NCBI GenBank assembly: GCA_039602395.1
Contig: JBCNJP010000025.1
Coordinates: 42,572,922-42,636,921, forward strand
Length of the DNA: 64,000 nucleotides
Reading direction: 5' to 3'
Origin: Deinandra increscens subsp. villosa
Lineage: Eukaryota > Streptophyta > Magnoliopsida > Asterales > Asteraceae
In this document: one piece after another, positions 11,675 to 23,819 of the stretch
Layout of the letters: every line of letters begins with the position of its first letter
Numbering within the stretch: position 1 is the first letter of the stretch
Translations under genes and position numbers: made by a program
The notes under the pieces: generated by a model
The model's input: only the letters and a program-made list of their open reading frames with translations
The model's database searches: none
What the model was told of the DNA's origin: nothing

Positions 11675-12056
11675 TGTTGGGCTATACTTTATGAGGCATG
11701 AACATTAGATTGGGCTTATTTGTTTTTGGGCTTAGTGTGTCTACGGTTTGGGCTTGTTGGGCTTATGGGTTTACGATTTCTACTAGGGCTTTTGTAAGAC
11801 TTGTATAAATACCCAAGTGTTTATGATTAATGACAAGTTTGCTGATTACGATTTCTGTGTTCTTCTCATATTTACGATCGCAAGCCCGGTTATACAAGAA
11901 GATTGATTGTTCTTCATTCAAGACTTGATTGTGTTGCTTGTTCTTCATCTTAAATCTTGTCTTTTTATCATCTTCTTCTCAAATCACTCACAAACAAGGT
12001 TTCTGCACTTGTTTGTGTTTACGATATCGTGCTTGGTTGTTGTTTCTGGACCAACA
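11675..12056 (+). repeat. 5' LTR of element B
   Basis: Begins TGTTGGGC and ends CCAACA; 382 bp. It holds a TATAAATA box (about 11803), a TTTACGATCGCAA near-palindrome (about 11870) and other TTTACGAT words. It contains a 31-bp segment, bounded by the direct repeat TTGTTCTTCAT, that the 3' LTR lacks. Confidence 0.95.
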
Positions 12057-12058
12057 AT

Positions 12059-12070
12059 TGGTATCAGAGC
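12059..12070 (+). other. Primer binding site of element B (initiator Met tRNA)
   Basis: TGGTATCAGAGC two bases after the LTR, complementary to the initiator methionine tRNA 3' end. Confidence 0.92.
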
Positions 12071-12507
12071 TAAGAACCACCTGATTCGAGGTTCCACGAT
12101 ATTGGATTCGAGTGTTTAGCTGGAAAAGGTGTTGGCTTGTGTTAGTTTTTGGAGTTCATGATCAGTTCTGAGCTGCTTGTGAAGTTTACGGTTGGTGTTC
12201 TTGGTGTTTACGATCATTTCTGGGCTGGTTTTGAAGATTGTGATCGGTGTTCTTCATCAAAAGGGTGTTTACGACTTCAAGACTGCATTTTTAAGGGTTT
12301 ACGATCGCGATTACGAGTTTGTACGGTGTTTACGGCTTTAATATACGATTTTTGAGCGTTTACGATCGAGATTACGATCCAGAGTTGTTTACGACCTGAG
12401 TTTACGATCCAGCTGTCTGATTCAATCGTAAACGGGTGTTTACGATCGGAAACTTCTTATTATTATTTTTTGGGACAATTAGTTTTAAGTTTTCCTAAGC
12501 TTTCGTC
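12071..12507 (+). other. 5' leader of element B with clustered TTTACGATC words
   Basis: Nine TTTACG words, five of them TTTACGATC, lie between about 12185 and 12445; one reverse copy (ATCGTAAAC) follows. The word is shared with the LTR and with the 3' region near 20250-20830. There is no coding potential. Confidence 0.8.
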
Positions 12508-14139
12508 ATGGATTTTGAACCGAGCATGTACCAAAAATTGGACTTTGAGATTGGATCGACTACCCGTCCTCCGAGACTAACATCTGCTGATAACTTCCTT
12601 GAATGGAAATACAGATTTCAGAACCATTTAAAAAGTGTCAATCTGAGACTTTGGAGATCTGTTGTTAATGGACCATTTATTCCTACTCACAAGTCACACT
12701 GAAGCAGGAAAGGTTGGAGTGGTAAAGACTGAAGCAGAATGCTCGGATGATGATTGGGAAAGGTGTAACAAGGATGAAAGAGCATATGCTATCATGACAA
12801 TGGCATTGACTCCGGAGATTGCTCAAGGATTTAAGAAGTACAAGACTGCAAAGAAGCTCTGGGATGCTCTGATGGTTGCATATGAAGGAAATCCCGATAT
12901 CAAGGCGAGTTGTAAACATATGTTGAAGCAGAAGTTTAATTTGTTCAATCACATTCAAGGAGAGTCCTTTGAAGCCCAAATTCAAAGATTTGTGTCCTTA
13001 ATTACTGAGATATCAAGCTACGATGTTGAACCCGAACAGGAGGATAAGAATCTGAAACTGTTGAACAGTTTACCCAAAATTGGAATACCAACATTTCAAT
13101 CATTAAAGATAATAACAAGCATGAGGAGTTGACTGTTGATGAGCTTATTAACAAACTGAAGTCAAAGCTGATTAATGATTAACAGAGAGAGCTGAATCAT
13201 TTGAGTTCACTCAGTATGGCAGGAAAACTGAATCAGGCTCTCTTATCTGAAGAAGTTGGGTCAAAGCAAGCTGGAAGTGCGTCTGGAAATGATTCAAGTG
13301 CTAACAGAAAGTCAACTGCATTCGTGGCACGATCTCAAGCAAGTTCAAGTGGAATGGTCAACGCTGATCAGGCTAATGCTACCAATGATCCCAACTTTGC
13401 CCTTGGAATGGGATTTATGAACAGTTACCATGCACTCATGGCTGGAACATTGGTTCCTACTGATATGCTGTCAGGAGAACTGAACCAAATCAATCCTGAA
13501 GATGTGGAAATGCTTGATGTTTCCTGGCAAATGGCAATGGCAGTTTTCCGCGCTAAGAAGTTTATGGCAAAAACTGGAAGGAATGTATGGAAGGATTAGG
13601 ACAAGATAAGGATGGGTTTTGATAAGAGCAAGCTTAGATGTTTCAATTGTGATGAGTACGGGCACTTTGCAAGAGAGTGTACCAAGCCCAAAAGGGAGAA
13701 ACCAGAAGAGAAGAAAGCTGGAGATGGTAAAGGGAAGTCTGAGACAAAGGCTTTGGTTGTGCAAGACTGTGGAGAGTATCAATGGGCTTCGCAAGTAAGG
13801 GAACTCAGTCTGACAGGTACTATGATTGCTCGGATGGAGAATGATGATGAGGAGGAGCATGCATTTATGGTCACAGAAGAAAAGTCAGAAGAGAAAGAAG
13901 AGAACCTGGTTGAAGACAAGGAAGCTTTTGCAGCCGAGGTCGACAACACAAAGGTATGTACTAATCCCACTTGTGCACGTTTAATTCCTGGCCTTAGACA
14001 ACTTTGGAAAAATAGTGAGATAGAATTATTTGATATGCAATGTTCTAGAAGTTCGTTTAAGGGTAAATGGGAAAAGAGTGAGGAGAAAGTTATAAGCTCA
14101 GAAATTAGATATAGAGAAATACCAAGCCCTTGCCTCTGA
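12508..14139 (+). pseudogene. Element B Gag, UBN2-type domain and first zinc knuckle
   Basis: Starts at the ATG at 12508. The Gag core includes NFLEWKYRFQNHL and AKKLWDALMVAYEGN. It is broken by frameshifts at about 12700 and 13080-13180 and by a stop at 13599. The knuckle CFNCDEYGHFAREC (13639-13680) fits CX2CX4HX4C. A Lys/Glu-rich tail follows. Function by family: capsid-forming structural protein of the virus-like particle. Confidence 0.85.
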
Positions 14140-15786
14140 GAAGTCTGTCCTTTATGACAATGCTAAGTTAGAGATTGCTGAGCTTAGAAAGCAGGTAGAT
14201 GAACTTACACATCAGAACAATGAGTTGCAAGTAAAATTAGATGTGAATCAAATGAGAAATAAAAGAATGCTTGAAGCTGGAAAGGCTTTGTCCAACTGCA
14301 TAACCGATGTTAGGTTTGGTAAGGATAAAGGAGGAATAGGAATTAGTTTTTCTGAACAAAACAAGAATAATGTTCCTAAACCTATGCCTAGAGATATAAT
14401 AGGTATGATCTATGAGGAGGATCAGGTAGATAGATCTGAATCAGAAATGCATGAAGCAGGACCTCCCCTAGATAGTGTATTGGTTGGTGTGAAACCTATG
14501 ACAGAAAAGGAACTAGAAAATGAGAAACATATGATGTATGGGCTGGGTAATCAGAAGAGAATTGTGGCATCCACAAGTGAACCAAGTCCATCTCAGGAAC
14601 CATTAAACGATAATGCTGATTCGTCTGACGTTTTTGTTTCATGTGCAGATGAAGTAAGTATCCAAGATGTTTCTGGGAAGGATGGTGAATGCTTAAGAGT
14701 CAAAGAGTGTCATGTGTCTAGTAGTTTAACTTCTGATTTACCTAAGGACGATGTTCTGGCATCTGTGTCAGAACTTATTATGTCCAAGTCAAAACAGTCT
14801 GTTGTGTCTTTGTCATCAAAACATGTTTCTGATTCTAATGAAAAAGTTAATGGTTTTAAAATTCGTGTGCCTAACACAAGAGTTGGCCGTGAGTCTAAGC
14901 CCAAGGACTTTGTCCCTTATCCCCAAGTTGTGTCTACTTTCAACAGAACAAAGAAATCAAAATCATAACAATTTTGTTTAATTACACAACCAGAAAAAGT
15001 TCCCAAACATGTAATACATAAATGGGATGATAAGCCTGAATGGAAGTCGTCTTATCCAAGACGCTCATATCTCTGTAGTCATGTAAATGGGCCTAGACTT
15101 ATGAATTGTTTTCAGTGCGGAGAACCAGGGCACTTTGCTGCGAATTGTGTGAATAGACCTTATCAACCATACTATCCGCAAAACCCACGGACTAGTATGT
15201 TGAAGAAAATGATGTCAGGTGGAAACAAAGATCAAAAGCAACAAGCTTTGTCACAGGGGAAGCAAAGTTCAGAACCAATGAAGACTCAACAGTCTAAGGT
15301 TTTAAACACAAAAGCTCCAGTGACAAAGCCTGTTGATGAAAAGTGGAATGTGGCCAAAACTCCGAAACCAACTTACACACCTAAAGGAGTTTACAAAATG
15401 AATGATAAGATGAGACCGGAATTTGTTGAGAAACAAGTGTCTAAAACAAAAGGAATTTCTAAACCTAAAGGCAAAACAAAGGTTCAGACACAAAATTCAA
15501 AATCAAAAGAAGTCACTCAAACAAAACAAGTTGTTCAGACAAAATTAAAAACTTGAGTGGACTCCTGTCAAGAAATCTCCTGGTAAAAAGGCCACATCTC
15601 CACAAAAGAAACCTGCATCAGTAAAGAACTCAACCAATGTGATGAAACCACAGAAACATCCTGTTTGGAAACCAAAAGTCAACACTCAAAGTTTGAGTGT
15701 AACTGAATCAAAAGCAGGAATGTCCCTTTAATTAGTTAACTACATTGATTTCAAAGGTGTGCCCAGATTTGTTATGGCCTGGGTAC
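14140..15786 (+). pseudogene. Element B Gag C-terminal extension with second zinc knuckle
   Basis: An open stretch (14225-14968) rich in Ser, Glu and Lys has no domain I recognise. The segment 15101-15556 starts with a second knuckle, CFQCGEPGHFAANC (15107-15148), then a Lys/Thr/Gln-rich basic tail likely to bind nucleic acid. Two knuckles in one Gag are a feature of some Sireviruses. It is interrupted by stops at 14966, 15554 and 15729. Confidence 0.7.
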
Positions 15787-17150
15787 CTGACTCTAACTGA
15801 TCTTTGATTCATGTAGGGACAACCGAGAAGAACTGTCAACAATCTCTGGTACGTTGATAGTGGTTGCTCCCGACATATGACCAGAGATTTATCGCTTTTG
15901 GAAGAGGTTGAAGATTTCAATGGAGGAGGTGTATCTTTTGCTGGTGGAGTTGGTGGCAGAATCAGCAAGAAAGGTGTGGTGAAGAATGGCAGCTTGACAT
16001 TCACCGATGTGCATTATGTAGAAGAATTATCATGTAGTCTGCTCAGTGTTTCGCAGATTTGTGATCGAGAATTTTCTGTGTTGTTTAATAAGAAGGAATG
16101 TATCATCCTCAAGCCTGGAGTCAAGATTCCTGAGGAGTGTATCTTGATGCGTACACCAAGAAGAGCAAATTCTTATCTGCTCAACATGGGTAATCCTCCG
16201 CCATCTGACGTAGCCTGTCTTTTTTTCAAAGCAAAATGAAAATCTGGCTTTGTTATGGCATCGTCGTTTGGGACATGCTAACATGAAGAATCTGAACAAG
16301 CTGGCAAAGGGAGAGCATGTTCGAAATCTCCCGATCAAGGACTTCACATCAATTGAGAAGTGTGTTGCATGTGCTAAGGGGAAGCAGCACAAGTTACCAC
16401 ATCGATCTAAAATGACGAATTCTATCTCATCGGTGTTGCAACTACTTCATATGGATCTCTTCGGCCCAATGCAAGTACTAAGTATTAGCAAGTTCGCATA
16501 TTGTCTGGTGATAGTGGATGACTTCTCTCGGTTTACTTGGGTGTTCTTTTTGTCAAACAAGTATGAAACTCTAGAACTGGTGAAATAGTCCGTTACTCTC
16601 ATAGAGAATCAGATGAGTAAGAAAGTGAAGGCAATAAGATCAGACAACGGAACAGAGTTTAAGAATGCTGAATTGAATATGTTCTGTGGAGAGAAAGGTA
16701 TAGAAAGGCAGTACAGTGCACCATACACACCTCAACAGAATGGTGTTGCTGAAAGAAGAAATAGAACACTCATTGAAGCTGCCAGAACTATGCTGTGTGA
16801 AGCGAGTTTACCAATTTTCTTTTGGGCCGAAGCAGTCAACACCGCTTGTTATGTGCAGAATCGAGTACTTTTGAACAAGCGACATGAGAAGACGCCTTAT
16901 GAGATTATCTATGGAGAAAAACCAAGGGTGGGATACTTCAAGACCTTCGGGTGTCCTTGCACAGTTCTGATTCAGTCTGATGTGGGGAAGTTCGAAGCAA
17001 AGGCTGATGAATGCTACTTTGTCGGATATTCTGCAAATAGTGCTTATCGGGTCTACAACAAAACCACCAAAATGATAATTGAGGCATTTAATGTTGATTG
17101 GTTAGAAGACAATCCAACTGATGCAGGAAACTGGACCAGACTGGATTTTT
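15787..17150 (+). pseudogene. Element B protease and integrase
   Basis: The retropepsin motif WYVDSGCSRHMT has its catalytic Asp at 15856-15858. The GAG-pre-integrase motif LWHRRLGHANMKNL (about 16250) and the CVACAKGKQ zinc ligands follow. The integrase DDE triad is recognisable: HMDLFG (about 16454), RSDNGTEF (Asp 16643-16645) and GVAERRNRT (Glu 16751-16753). A frameshift at about 16237 and a stop at 16588 break it. Catalytic residues remain but the frame does not. Confidence 0.92.
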
Positions 17151-19079
17151 GATTATGGTTCATTGTTTGAAGGTTTCAACTACTCAAGCATGTTTCCTGG
17201 TCTGGATGAAGAAGAAGACATCATTGCTCCAGTTCCTGCAGTAAGGCCATCTGTGGAAAATGTCAGAGACAGTGTATCAGCAGCAACTCCTAAGGATGAT
17301 GTTGTGGATGTTCCAGAATCTTCAGGAACTCATGATGATCAGAAGGAGCCTGAAACCCCAGGTATGAATAATAATGTTAATGATACTAACCTGCCTATTT
17401 CTATTTCAGTACCAGATGTTTAAACGACAAGAATCAACAGAGATCATCCACTCAACAATGTGGTTGGACCATTGTCAGCAGGGGTCACCACTAGAAGCCG
17501 CACAGGAGACATCAACCACTGCATGTACTCATGTTTCCTCTCCCAGATAGAGCCTCCAAATGTGATGGTAGCACTTAAAGATCCAAGTTGGATGGAGGCT
17601 ATGCACAATGAACTGAATCAATTCTCAAAATTGGGAGTGTGGCGTTTAGTGAAAAGACCATAAGATAAAAAGGTTATACTCACAAGATGGTTGTACAAAA
17701 ACAAGAAAGATGATACGGGTGTAATTGTGAGGAACAAGGCAAGGCTGATTGTTCAAGGACATAGACAGGTGCATGGGGTTGATTATGATGAGGTATATGC
17801 TCCGGTGGCTAGATTGGAAGCAATTCGAATTTTCCTTGCTGTTGCAACATATCTCAACTTCACAGTGCATCAAATGGATGTCAAGACAACTTTCCTTTAT
17901 GCTAAAATGAATGAAGAAGTTTATGTGGGTCAGCCACCAGGGTTTGTGGATGAGGAACATCCAGATCATGTATATCTACTGGATAAAGCCCTGTATGGTT
18001 TGCATCAAGCTCCACGCACGTGGTATGAGACTCTATCAAAACATTTGGTGGAGAATGGTTACATCAAGGGGAGTGGTTGATCAAACTTTGTTTAGAAAGA
18101 AGGTGAATGATGATATCATCATGGTGCAAGTGTATGTGGATGACATCATCTACGGATCTACAAATGAAGAATTATGCACCGAGTTTGAGGATATCGTGAG
18201 AAAGAAGTTTGAGATGAGTGATCAAGGGGAGATGAACTTTTTCCTGGAATTACAAGTAAAACAAGATGAAACTGAAACTCTCATTCATCAAGCAAATATG
18301 TGAATGAGATTCTAGAAAAGTACAAGATGCAGGACTCCAAACCCATCTCCACTCCCATGGCATCCATACCTCTACTAACAGCAGATGCAGATGGAGAATC
18401 AGTGAGTGAATTCATGTATCGTTTGATGATCGGATCACTCATGTATTTAACAGCCAGCAGGCCCGATATCATGCATGCAGTGTGTGTGTGCGCACGTTAT
18501 CAAGCTAATCCTAAACTTTCTCATTTAGCTGTTGTTAAACGTATTTTTAGGTATCTGAAGGGCAGGCCTCGGCTTGGACTTTGGTATCCTAAGAATACTG
18601 ATTTTCAATTGTTTGCGTTTACTGACAGTGATTATGGAGGTAGTGACCTTTACAGGAAATCTACAACTGGAGGGTGTCAGTACTTGGGAGACAGACTCAT
18701 CTCTTGGCAGAGCAAGAAGCAGCATACCGTTTCCAAGTCAACTGCAGAAGCTGAATATGTGGCAGCATCAGCTGGATGCTCACAGGTAGTATGGATTCAG
18801 AATCAGCTCACTGACTATGGTATGGAATTTATTAATACTCCAATCTTTTGTGATAATTCTTCTGCTCTGTAAATTGTTAAAAATCCTGTTCAACATTCCA
18901 AAACAAAGCATATAGATATCAAGGTACATTTCATTCGTGATTGCTATGATAGGAAGTTGATTCAGTTGGAAAAGGTAAGCTCATATCAAAATGTTTCTAA
19001 CTTTTTCTCAAAACCCCTTCCTCGTCCAAATTTTGAAATGTGTGTTGAAGGCCTAAGGATGATTGCCTTCGAGGAATGA
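17151..19079 (+). pseudogene. Element B reverse transcriptase and RNase H
   Basis: Copia-type RT motifs are VHGVDYDEVYAPVARLEAIR (about 17770), HQMDVKTTFLYA and YVDDIIYGS (about 18135). RNase H motifs are FTDSDYGGS (about 18620) and STAEAEYVA (about 18740). It ends in a typical C-terminal tail, GLRMIAFEE. Breaks: frameshifts at about 17150, 18070 and 18300, and stops at 17424, 17663 and 18870-18872. Upstream of RT, 17151-17460 is an acidic linker. Confidence 0.92.
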
Positions 19080-21095
19080 TCTGATCAGAACTGTTTGTAC
19101 ATAGTTGTTTTTCTTTAAAAAATATAATAAAAATATATATAAAAAAATATAAAAAAAATTAGAAATTAGTGTTTTTGTTTCAAAAGCCTCATAAAAACAG
19201 GGGAAGAAATGTCATTGTTTCAGAAAATCTGAAAAATTTGTTTAAGATTTTTATGAAGTCTTTTGTTTGTCTTGAGCTGGTAGGAAGTGATATAAATGTC
19301 CAAGACAATCGGAGACTGACACGTGTAAGGCTGAAGTGAAAGATTGCTCAAAGATGATTTGTCGGTAAGCTCAACCCAAAACTATGATCATCAATGTAAG
19401 TGCAGTAAACTTAACATCTATATATGTTTAGTTTCCCGTCCTAGTTTACATGGTTTAAAAAACTGAGTCCCAGCAAAAACGGGTTGAGAGTGGTAATTAT
19501 ACATGGTATTCACTCTCTCACACGCCATGTTCTGCTGTTATGACAACAACTCAGAAAAGAAAAAGAAAAATAAAAAAGAAAGATGAAAAGTGAAAAAGAA
19601 AAAGAAAAAGAAAAATAATAAAATAATTATTTTGTTTGGTCTTCTCTGCGTGCTGGCCAACCTGATCACCAACTGATAATTAAAGAAATAAGTGTTTGTC
19701 ATGACGGTTTTGCTTGGTTCCCCAAGTTGGGGGTTTGTGAATCCTCTATAAACTCTGAGGTTGGGTAGGTTTTGCTATGAACAATAGGGTGTGGGGACGG
19801 TTAAACATGACGGTAATATTGTACCATAATTTAAGCACTTCAAATCAACTTGATGTGAGTTTGTGTGGTCAAAAATGCTGGCAATTGTCTAGAGCGTCGA
19901 GTAACAGAAGTTGAAAAAGGTTCCTCCGTCAAAGATAAGTCTGGTTTGATCCATGAAAGACATCAGCTTCAAGGCAAGTATGTTTATCTCGGTTTTAGGT
20001 TATCTTAATTTTATGCTTTTTATATTGTTTTAGTCTTTGAGTAGTTAAAAATTAAATTTTTATGATCATGATCAGATACTCGGGGTATAAGTCTGAGGGG
20101 AAGTTTTGTAATTCTCAGATTTTCAAAATTAACAACTTTTCAAGTGTTTTATCATTTAAAAGAGGTTTGGGAGCTTTTATATGTTTTGTGAAACTTGAGG
20201 GGCTGTTATGAAATTTATTTTAAACAAAACCCCCTCACCCCTCATTTACGATTCACCATTTCCGATTCACCCTCTCTCTCTCTCACTCTGAGTTTACGAT
20301 TCCTTCACCAAAACCCTAACCGCCGCTACCAGTCGCCGGAAAAGTGATCCCGACCATCTCCGACCACCTACGGTGTAACTCGAGCACACCAATACCTTCG
20401 TAATCGATTTCCGACCACAAAACCCCTTTCCGATCGACTGTTTCGTCAGTGTATTCACAGTTTTTGTGAGTTCGTTGACCATTCTCGATTTTCTTTGTGT
20501 TTTGTGTGAAATACTCAAAGATTAGAAGCAGGTTTTGCGTTTTCAACACTTAAAAGGTAGTGCTAGATGCTTGTTTTGCATATTTGATGTGTTTTAATGT
20601 GTTTACGAGATGTTGCAGGTACAACAATTGCGGATTCCTGTGTTTCCGATCGTCGAGATGAAGGAGACGACCCTTCGGTGTTTCCGATCGGTGTATACGC
20701 GATGCTTTTTACGATCGGGCTAATTATTTACGATTGGGCTAAATCTGATTCACTTGACCCTGATCATAAACCCATATCCCAATCGTGAACCCAAATGTTA
20801 ATTCGTAAATCCGAAGTTCAATCGTAAACTCATTAAAAAGTTGGAATTAAAATCGCAAACACTTAATTAAACACAAAATGATTTTATTGTCTTATAAAAT
20901 TCAATTGTTTGAGATGAAATTAAATGTGTTTAGTTAATTTGTAATTCAAAATCAAATCCTTTCCTTGAAAGTATCAATTGAGATTTCTGAACTTAACAGT
21001 AAAATGTGATAATCATTTGAACTTCAAGATGGTGTTAACAAACATAATTGCTCATTGATTAGATTGCACCTGATGCATTTGTCTCGTTTTCTCAG
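19080..21095 (+). other. 3' region of element B between pol and the env-like ORF
   Basis: This 2-kb stretch has no pol-type coding. It includes an A/T-rich segment (19115-19165), a polypurine-like AACAGGGGAAGAAA (about 19196), an A/G-only tract (about 19552-19615) and TTTACGAT words shared with the LTR and leader (20245-20830). A T/C-rich stretch ends in CTCAG just before the ORF at 21096 and could be a splice acceptor. Long 3' regions of this type are known in Sireviruses. Confidence 0.6.
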
Positions 21096-21749
21096 ATGGC
21101 AGACGATATGATTGACGAAGAGATTCATTTTGAGAGGGATCACTGCATACCCGCTTATCATGACGACCCTCCTGAGAGAAACATGTAGTTGTTCTATTCC
21201 TTGGTAGCAGGATTAAACATATGCAAAATCAATCATGCTTTGAGGGCAAGCGTGCTGATCGATGAACAACTTGTCAGAGAATTCTGGGGAACTGCAAGAG
21301 CAAGTGCAGACAAAACTAGGATCACTGCATATATGGAGGTTCTTGATTCTTCTCTAAGCAGCAACAACTCATGGAATATGATGTTGAAGATTCTGCAATG
21401 TGGAGTGAATTTTAAGAATGTTCATAATGATCGACGGGTTGTGCTTTATTTGAAAGATTGTGATTGTGGGAAGGAATATTGTCGTGAGAAAGCAGCATAT
21501 AAGGTTAAAAATCATCTGCGAAAAGTCAGCTTTAAGGACATCGCTGTGGAATTTTTAATAGAATATAGAAGACTGCAAGGAACAGCTGATACTGTAACAG
21601 ATGATGTTGGGCTTGTTGGTCATGTTCATCTTAACAAGACACTGTTAAAGGATTCAATCTTTCATGGAACAGCGAACCGGATCGTGGAACGTGAATGGTG
21701 GTCAAGCACGAAGCCGTATACCTTCAGATTTGATCTGCTGCTTCCGTAG
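21096..21749 (+). pseudogene. Env-like 3' ORF of element B
   Basis: The frame starts with MADDMIDEEIHFERD, has an in-frame TAG at 21186-21188 and continues to 21749. The stretch around GLNICKINHALRASVLIDEQ followed by REFWGTARA resembles the N-terminal part of 3' ORFs found in many Asteraceae Sirevirus-like elements. The second half has a Cys cluster, CDCGKEYC (about 21460), and a C-terminal stretch I cannot assign. No clear signal peptide or membrane segment is visible, so an envelope role is not shown. The second half may be captured host sequence. Confidence 0.5.
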
Positions 21750-21769
21750 ACGCTCTAATGGTTCATGCC

Positions 21770-21779
21770 CAGGGGAAGA
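21770..21779 (+). other. Polypurine tract of element B
   Basis: AGGGGAAGA immediately precedes the 3' LTR and would prime plus-strand synthesis. Confidence 0.85.
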
Positions 21780-21780
21780 T

Positions 21781-22131
21781 TGTTGGGCTATACTTTATGA
21801 GGCATGAACATTAGATTGGGCTTATTTGTTTTTGGGCTTAGTGTGTCTACAGTTTGGGCTTGTTGGGCTTATGGGTATATGATTTCCACTAGGGCTTTTG
21901 TAGGACTTGTATAAATACCCAAGTGTTTATGATTAATGACAAGTTTGCTGATTACGATTTCTGTGTTCTTCTCATATTTACGATCGCAAACCCGGTTATA
22001 CAAGAAGATTGATTGTTCTTCATCTTAAATCTTGTCTTTTTATCATCTTCTTCTCGAATCACTCACAAACAAGGTTTCCGCACTTGTTTGTGTTTATGAT
22101 ATCGTGCTTGGTTGTTGTTTCTGGACCAACA
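21781..22131 (+). repeat. 3' LTR of element B
   Basis: 351 bp. It differs from the 5' copy by about nine substitutions and lacks the 31 bp between two TTGTTCTTCAT repeats, consistent with slippage or recombination after insertion. Confidence 0.95.
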
Positions 22132-22136
22132 ATGAC

Positions 22137-23027
22137 ATTGATGAAACAATTTTCGATGCTCCAAAAGATATCAACAAAGTCAAAGCTGAGTTTTATCGTC
22201 TTGCGAAGAACGGGCATAAGTCATTTGGTACTGACGAGAAGATATCTAGAAAACATGTTGGTTCGGGTTTTAAGACCAAGAATGTTAAAGTTGATGGAAC
22301 TCAAGGTTCAAAACAACAAAATTTGAAGAAAGTCAATCTAAAACAAGTCAAGAAAGATGGTTTTAAAGCCTGAGAGGTTTTACAAACTCAAAGGTTCGGA
22401 ACAAATATTTTCTGACAAGGAATTCCCGCTTCATTGCGTGGATGCTCATAAAATATCAGAAGTTTTTATGAAGAGTACTGGTTCAAAGAACAGAAGAAGC
22501 AAACAGTTACATATTCTTTTGGTGAGTCTAATTCTACTCCAAAAAGCCCGACATCAAAATGGGTTCATGATCATCGGGTTCGGGTATATGATTCTTTTTA
22601 TGATCATTTTGGAGAAAATATATATAGTGAAGCTTTGCAGGTTCCAAAAAGGCGAAATGTAAACAATCACTTGAGTTATAATTGCCGACAAAAAGGGCAT
22701 ATGGCACAAGATTGTCCAGTTTCTGCTGCTTCTACACAAAGAAGAGGAAAGGTTTCACATGTTGGTAAATCTGCCAAACAACGACTCATTGATGAATATG
22801 GCAGAGTGTTTGATGAATCTCAACCTACATTTTTCAAAAATCAAGAAAGATTTATTCATCGTTTTCAAAATGTTCCATATGTAGGCTGTTCAACACAGTC
22901 AATTGTGACCGGTTCATCAAATACTGATTTACCATCACATCAAATCTGGAAACCTAAAGTGGTTTCAAAAGGAAATCAAGACATTGGTCGACCAGAAGCG
23001 ATTCGCTTCGGGTCATTTATAGACTGA
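22137..23027 (+). pseudogene. Element A Gag, C-terminal part with degenerate second knuckle
   Basis: Continues the element A frame after B. It starts with DETIFDAPKDINKVKAEF and has breaks at about 22370 and 22640. The knuckle SYNCRQKGHMAQDC (about 22673-22713) has Ser in place of the first Cys, so its zinc site is probably lost; element C keeps the Cys. A basic region ending in IRFGSFID and a stop (23025-23027) close the Gag. No pol follows. Confidence 0.75.
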
Positions 23028-23446
23028 CGTGTTTGACCAGTGTGCAAGTACTTCTAGCAGACCTATCGGTGATTGAAAAGTTGCTAATGGATGAGTATTC
23101 TGCTGATTTAATTTAAATTACAAGAGATATCAAAGTTCATAACTGAAAGTTTTCTGAAAAGCTAAAAACTGGAAGGTATCCATGTCGAAAGGTCAATTTT
23201 CTTTCTTTAATGCATTTTGTTTGTAGTTTAGGGGGAGAAAATTGAAAATACCAAAAATAGTGTCTTTGTGTTTTTTGTTAAAATGAAAAATCCAAAAATA
23301 GAGTTTTCATTTTAAGGGGGAGAATATCAGAAAAATACAAAAACATTAAAAAAATGAGAAATTGTATCCGACATTATTGGGAAATGATGGTACATTGGCG
23401 TATGTGTCTAACTCATGGATAAATTATATGAAAAATCCATAAGATC
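23028..23446 (+). other. Element A 3' region, first part, with internal polypurine-like tracts
   Basis: Non-coding. Two tracts, TTAGGGGGAGAA (23228-23239) and TTTAAGGGGGAGAA (23311-23324), look like polypurine tracts but lie over 1 kb (after removing C) from the 3' LTR. Element C interrupts after the ATTGT at 23447-23451, and the region resumes at 45677. Confidence 0.6.
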
Positions 23447-23451
23447 ATTGT

Positions 23452-23819
23452 TGAAAAACCGTAAGAAGGATCTTACTAGAGGTTTACTTGATCGTAAGAG
23501 TTAGAACGAGATGAAGACGAGACGTAAATAAAAGTTTGTTTATTGAAATCACCAAGACTCAATTACAAACTCTCTCTAAAGCTCAATCAGAGAAACACAC
23601 TCAAAACACACACTTAAGAGCTGGTCTCTCTCAACTCGTTACCAAGTTCAAAGACAAAATTCCTATTTATATACATTTGGCCGAACCTCAGTGGAACTTC
23701 AAGTTTGCCTGATCCGACCCTCTGGTTCGGACCTGGTTCGGCTAGCATCATGAACTTGTCTTGATCTTCACATCGTCTCGTTCAGATACTTCACATGACG
23801 CATAGATTATGTATCAAAA
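23452..23819 (-). repeat. 3' LTR of element C
   Basis: Reads TGAAAAACCG on the plus strand at its left edge. The right edge has AA where the 5' copy has CA. It carries CCGAAC and GTTCGG words forming interrupted palindromes (about 23683-23745). Confidence 0.93.

Larger units (their letters stand above)
11675..22131 (+). mobile_element. Element B: Sirevirus-like copia retrotransposon inside the Gag frame of A
   Basis: LTRs are at 11675-12056 and 21781-22131. The flanking repeats ATGAT (11670-11674) and ATGAC (22132-22136) differ by one base. The order is primer site, gag with two zinc knuckles, protease, integrase, reverse transcriptase, RNase H, then a long 3' region with an env-like ORF. 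Protease-integrase-RT order marks it as copia. The extra 3' ORF and 2.7-kb 3' region suggest the Sirevirus (SIRE/Maximus) lineage. The LTRs differ at about nine positions plus one 31-bp indel, making B younger than A. Stops and frameshifts throughout make it non-autonomous now. Confidence 0.92.
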
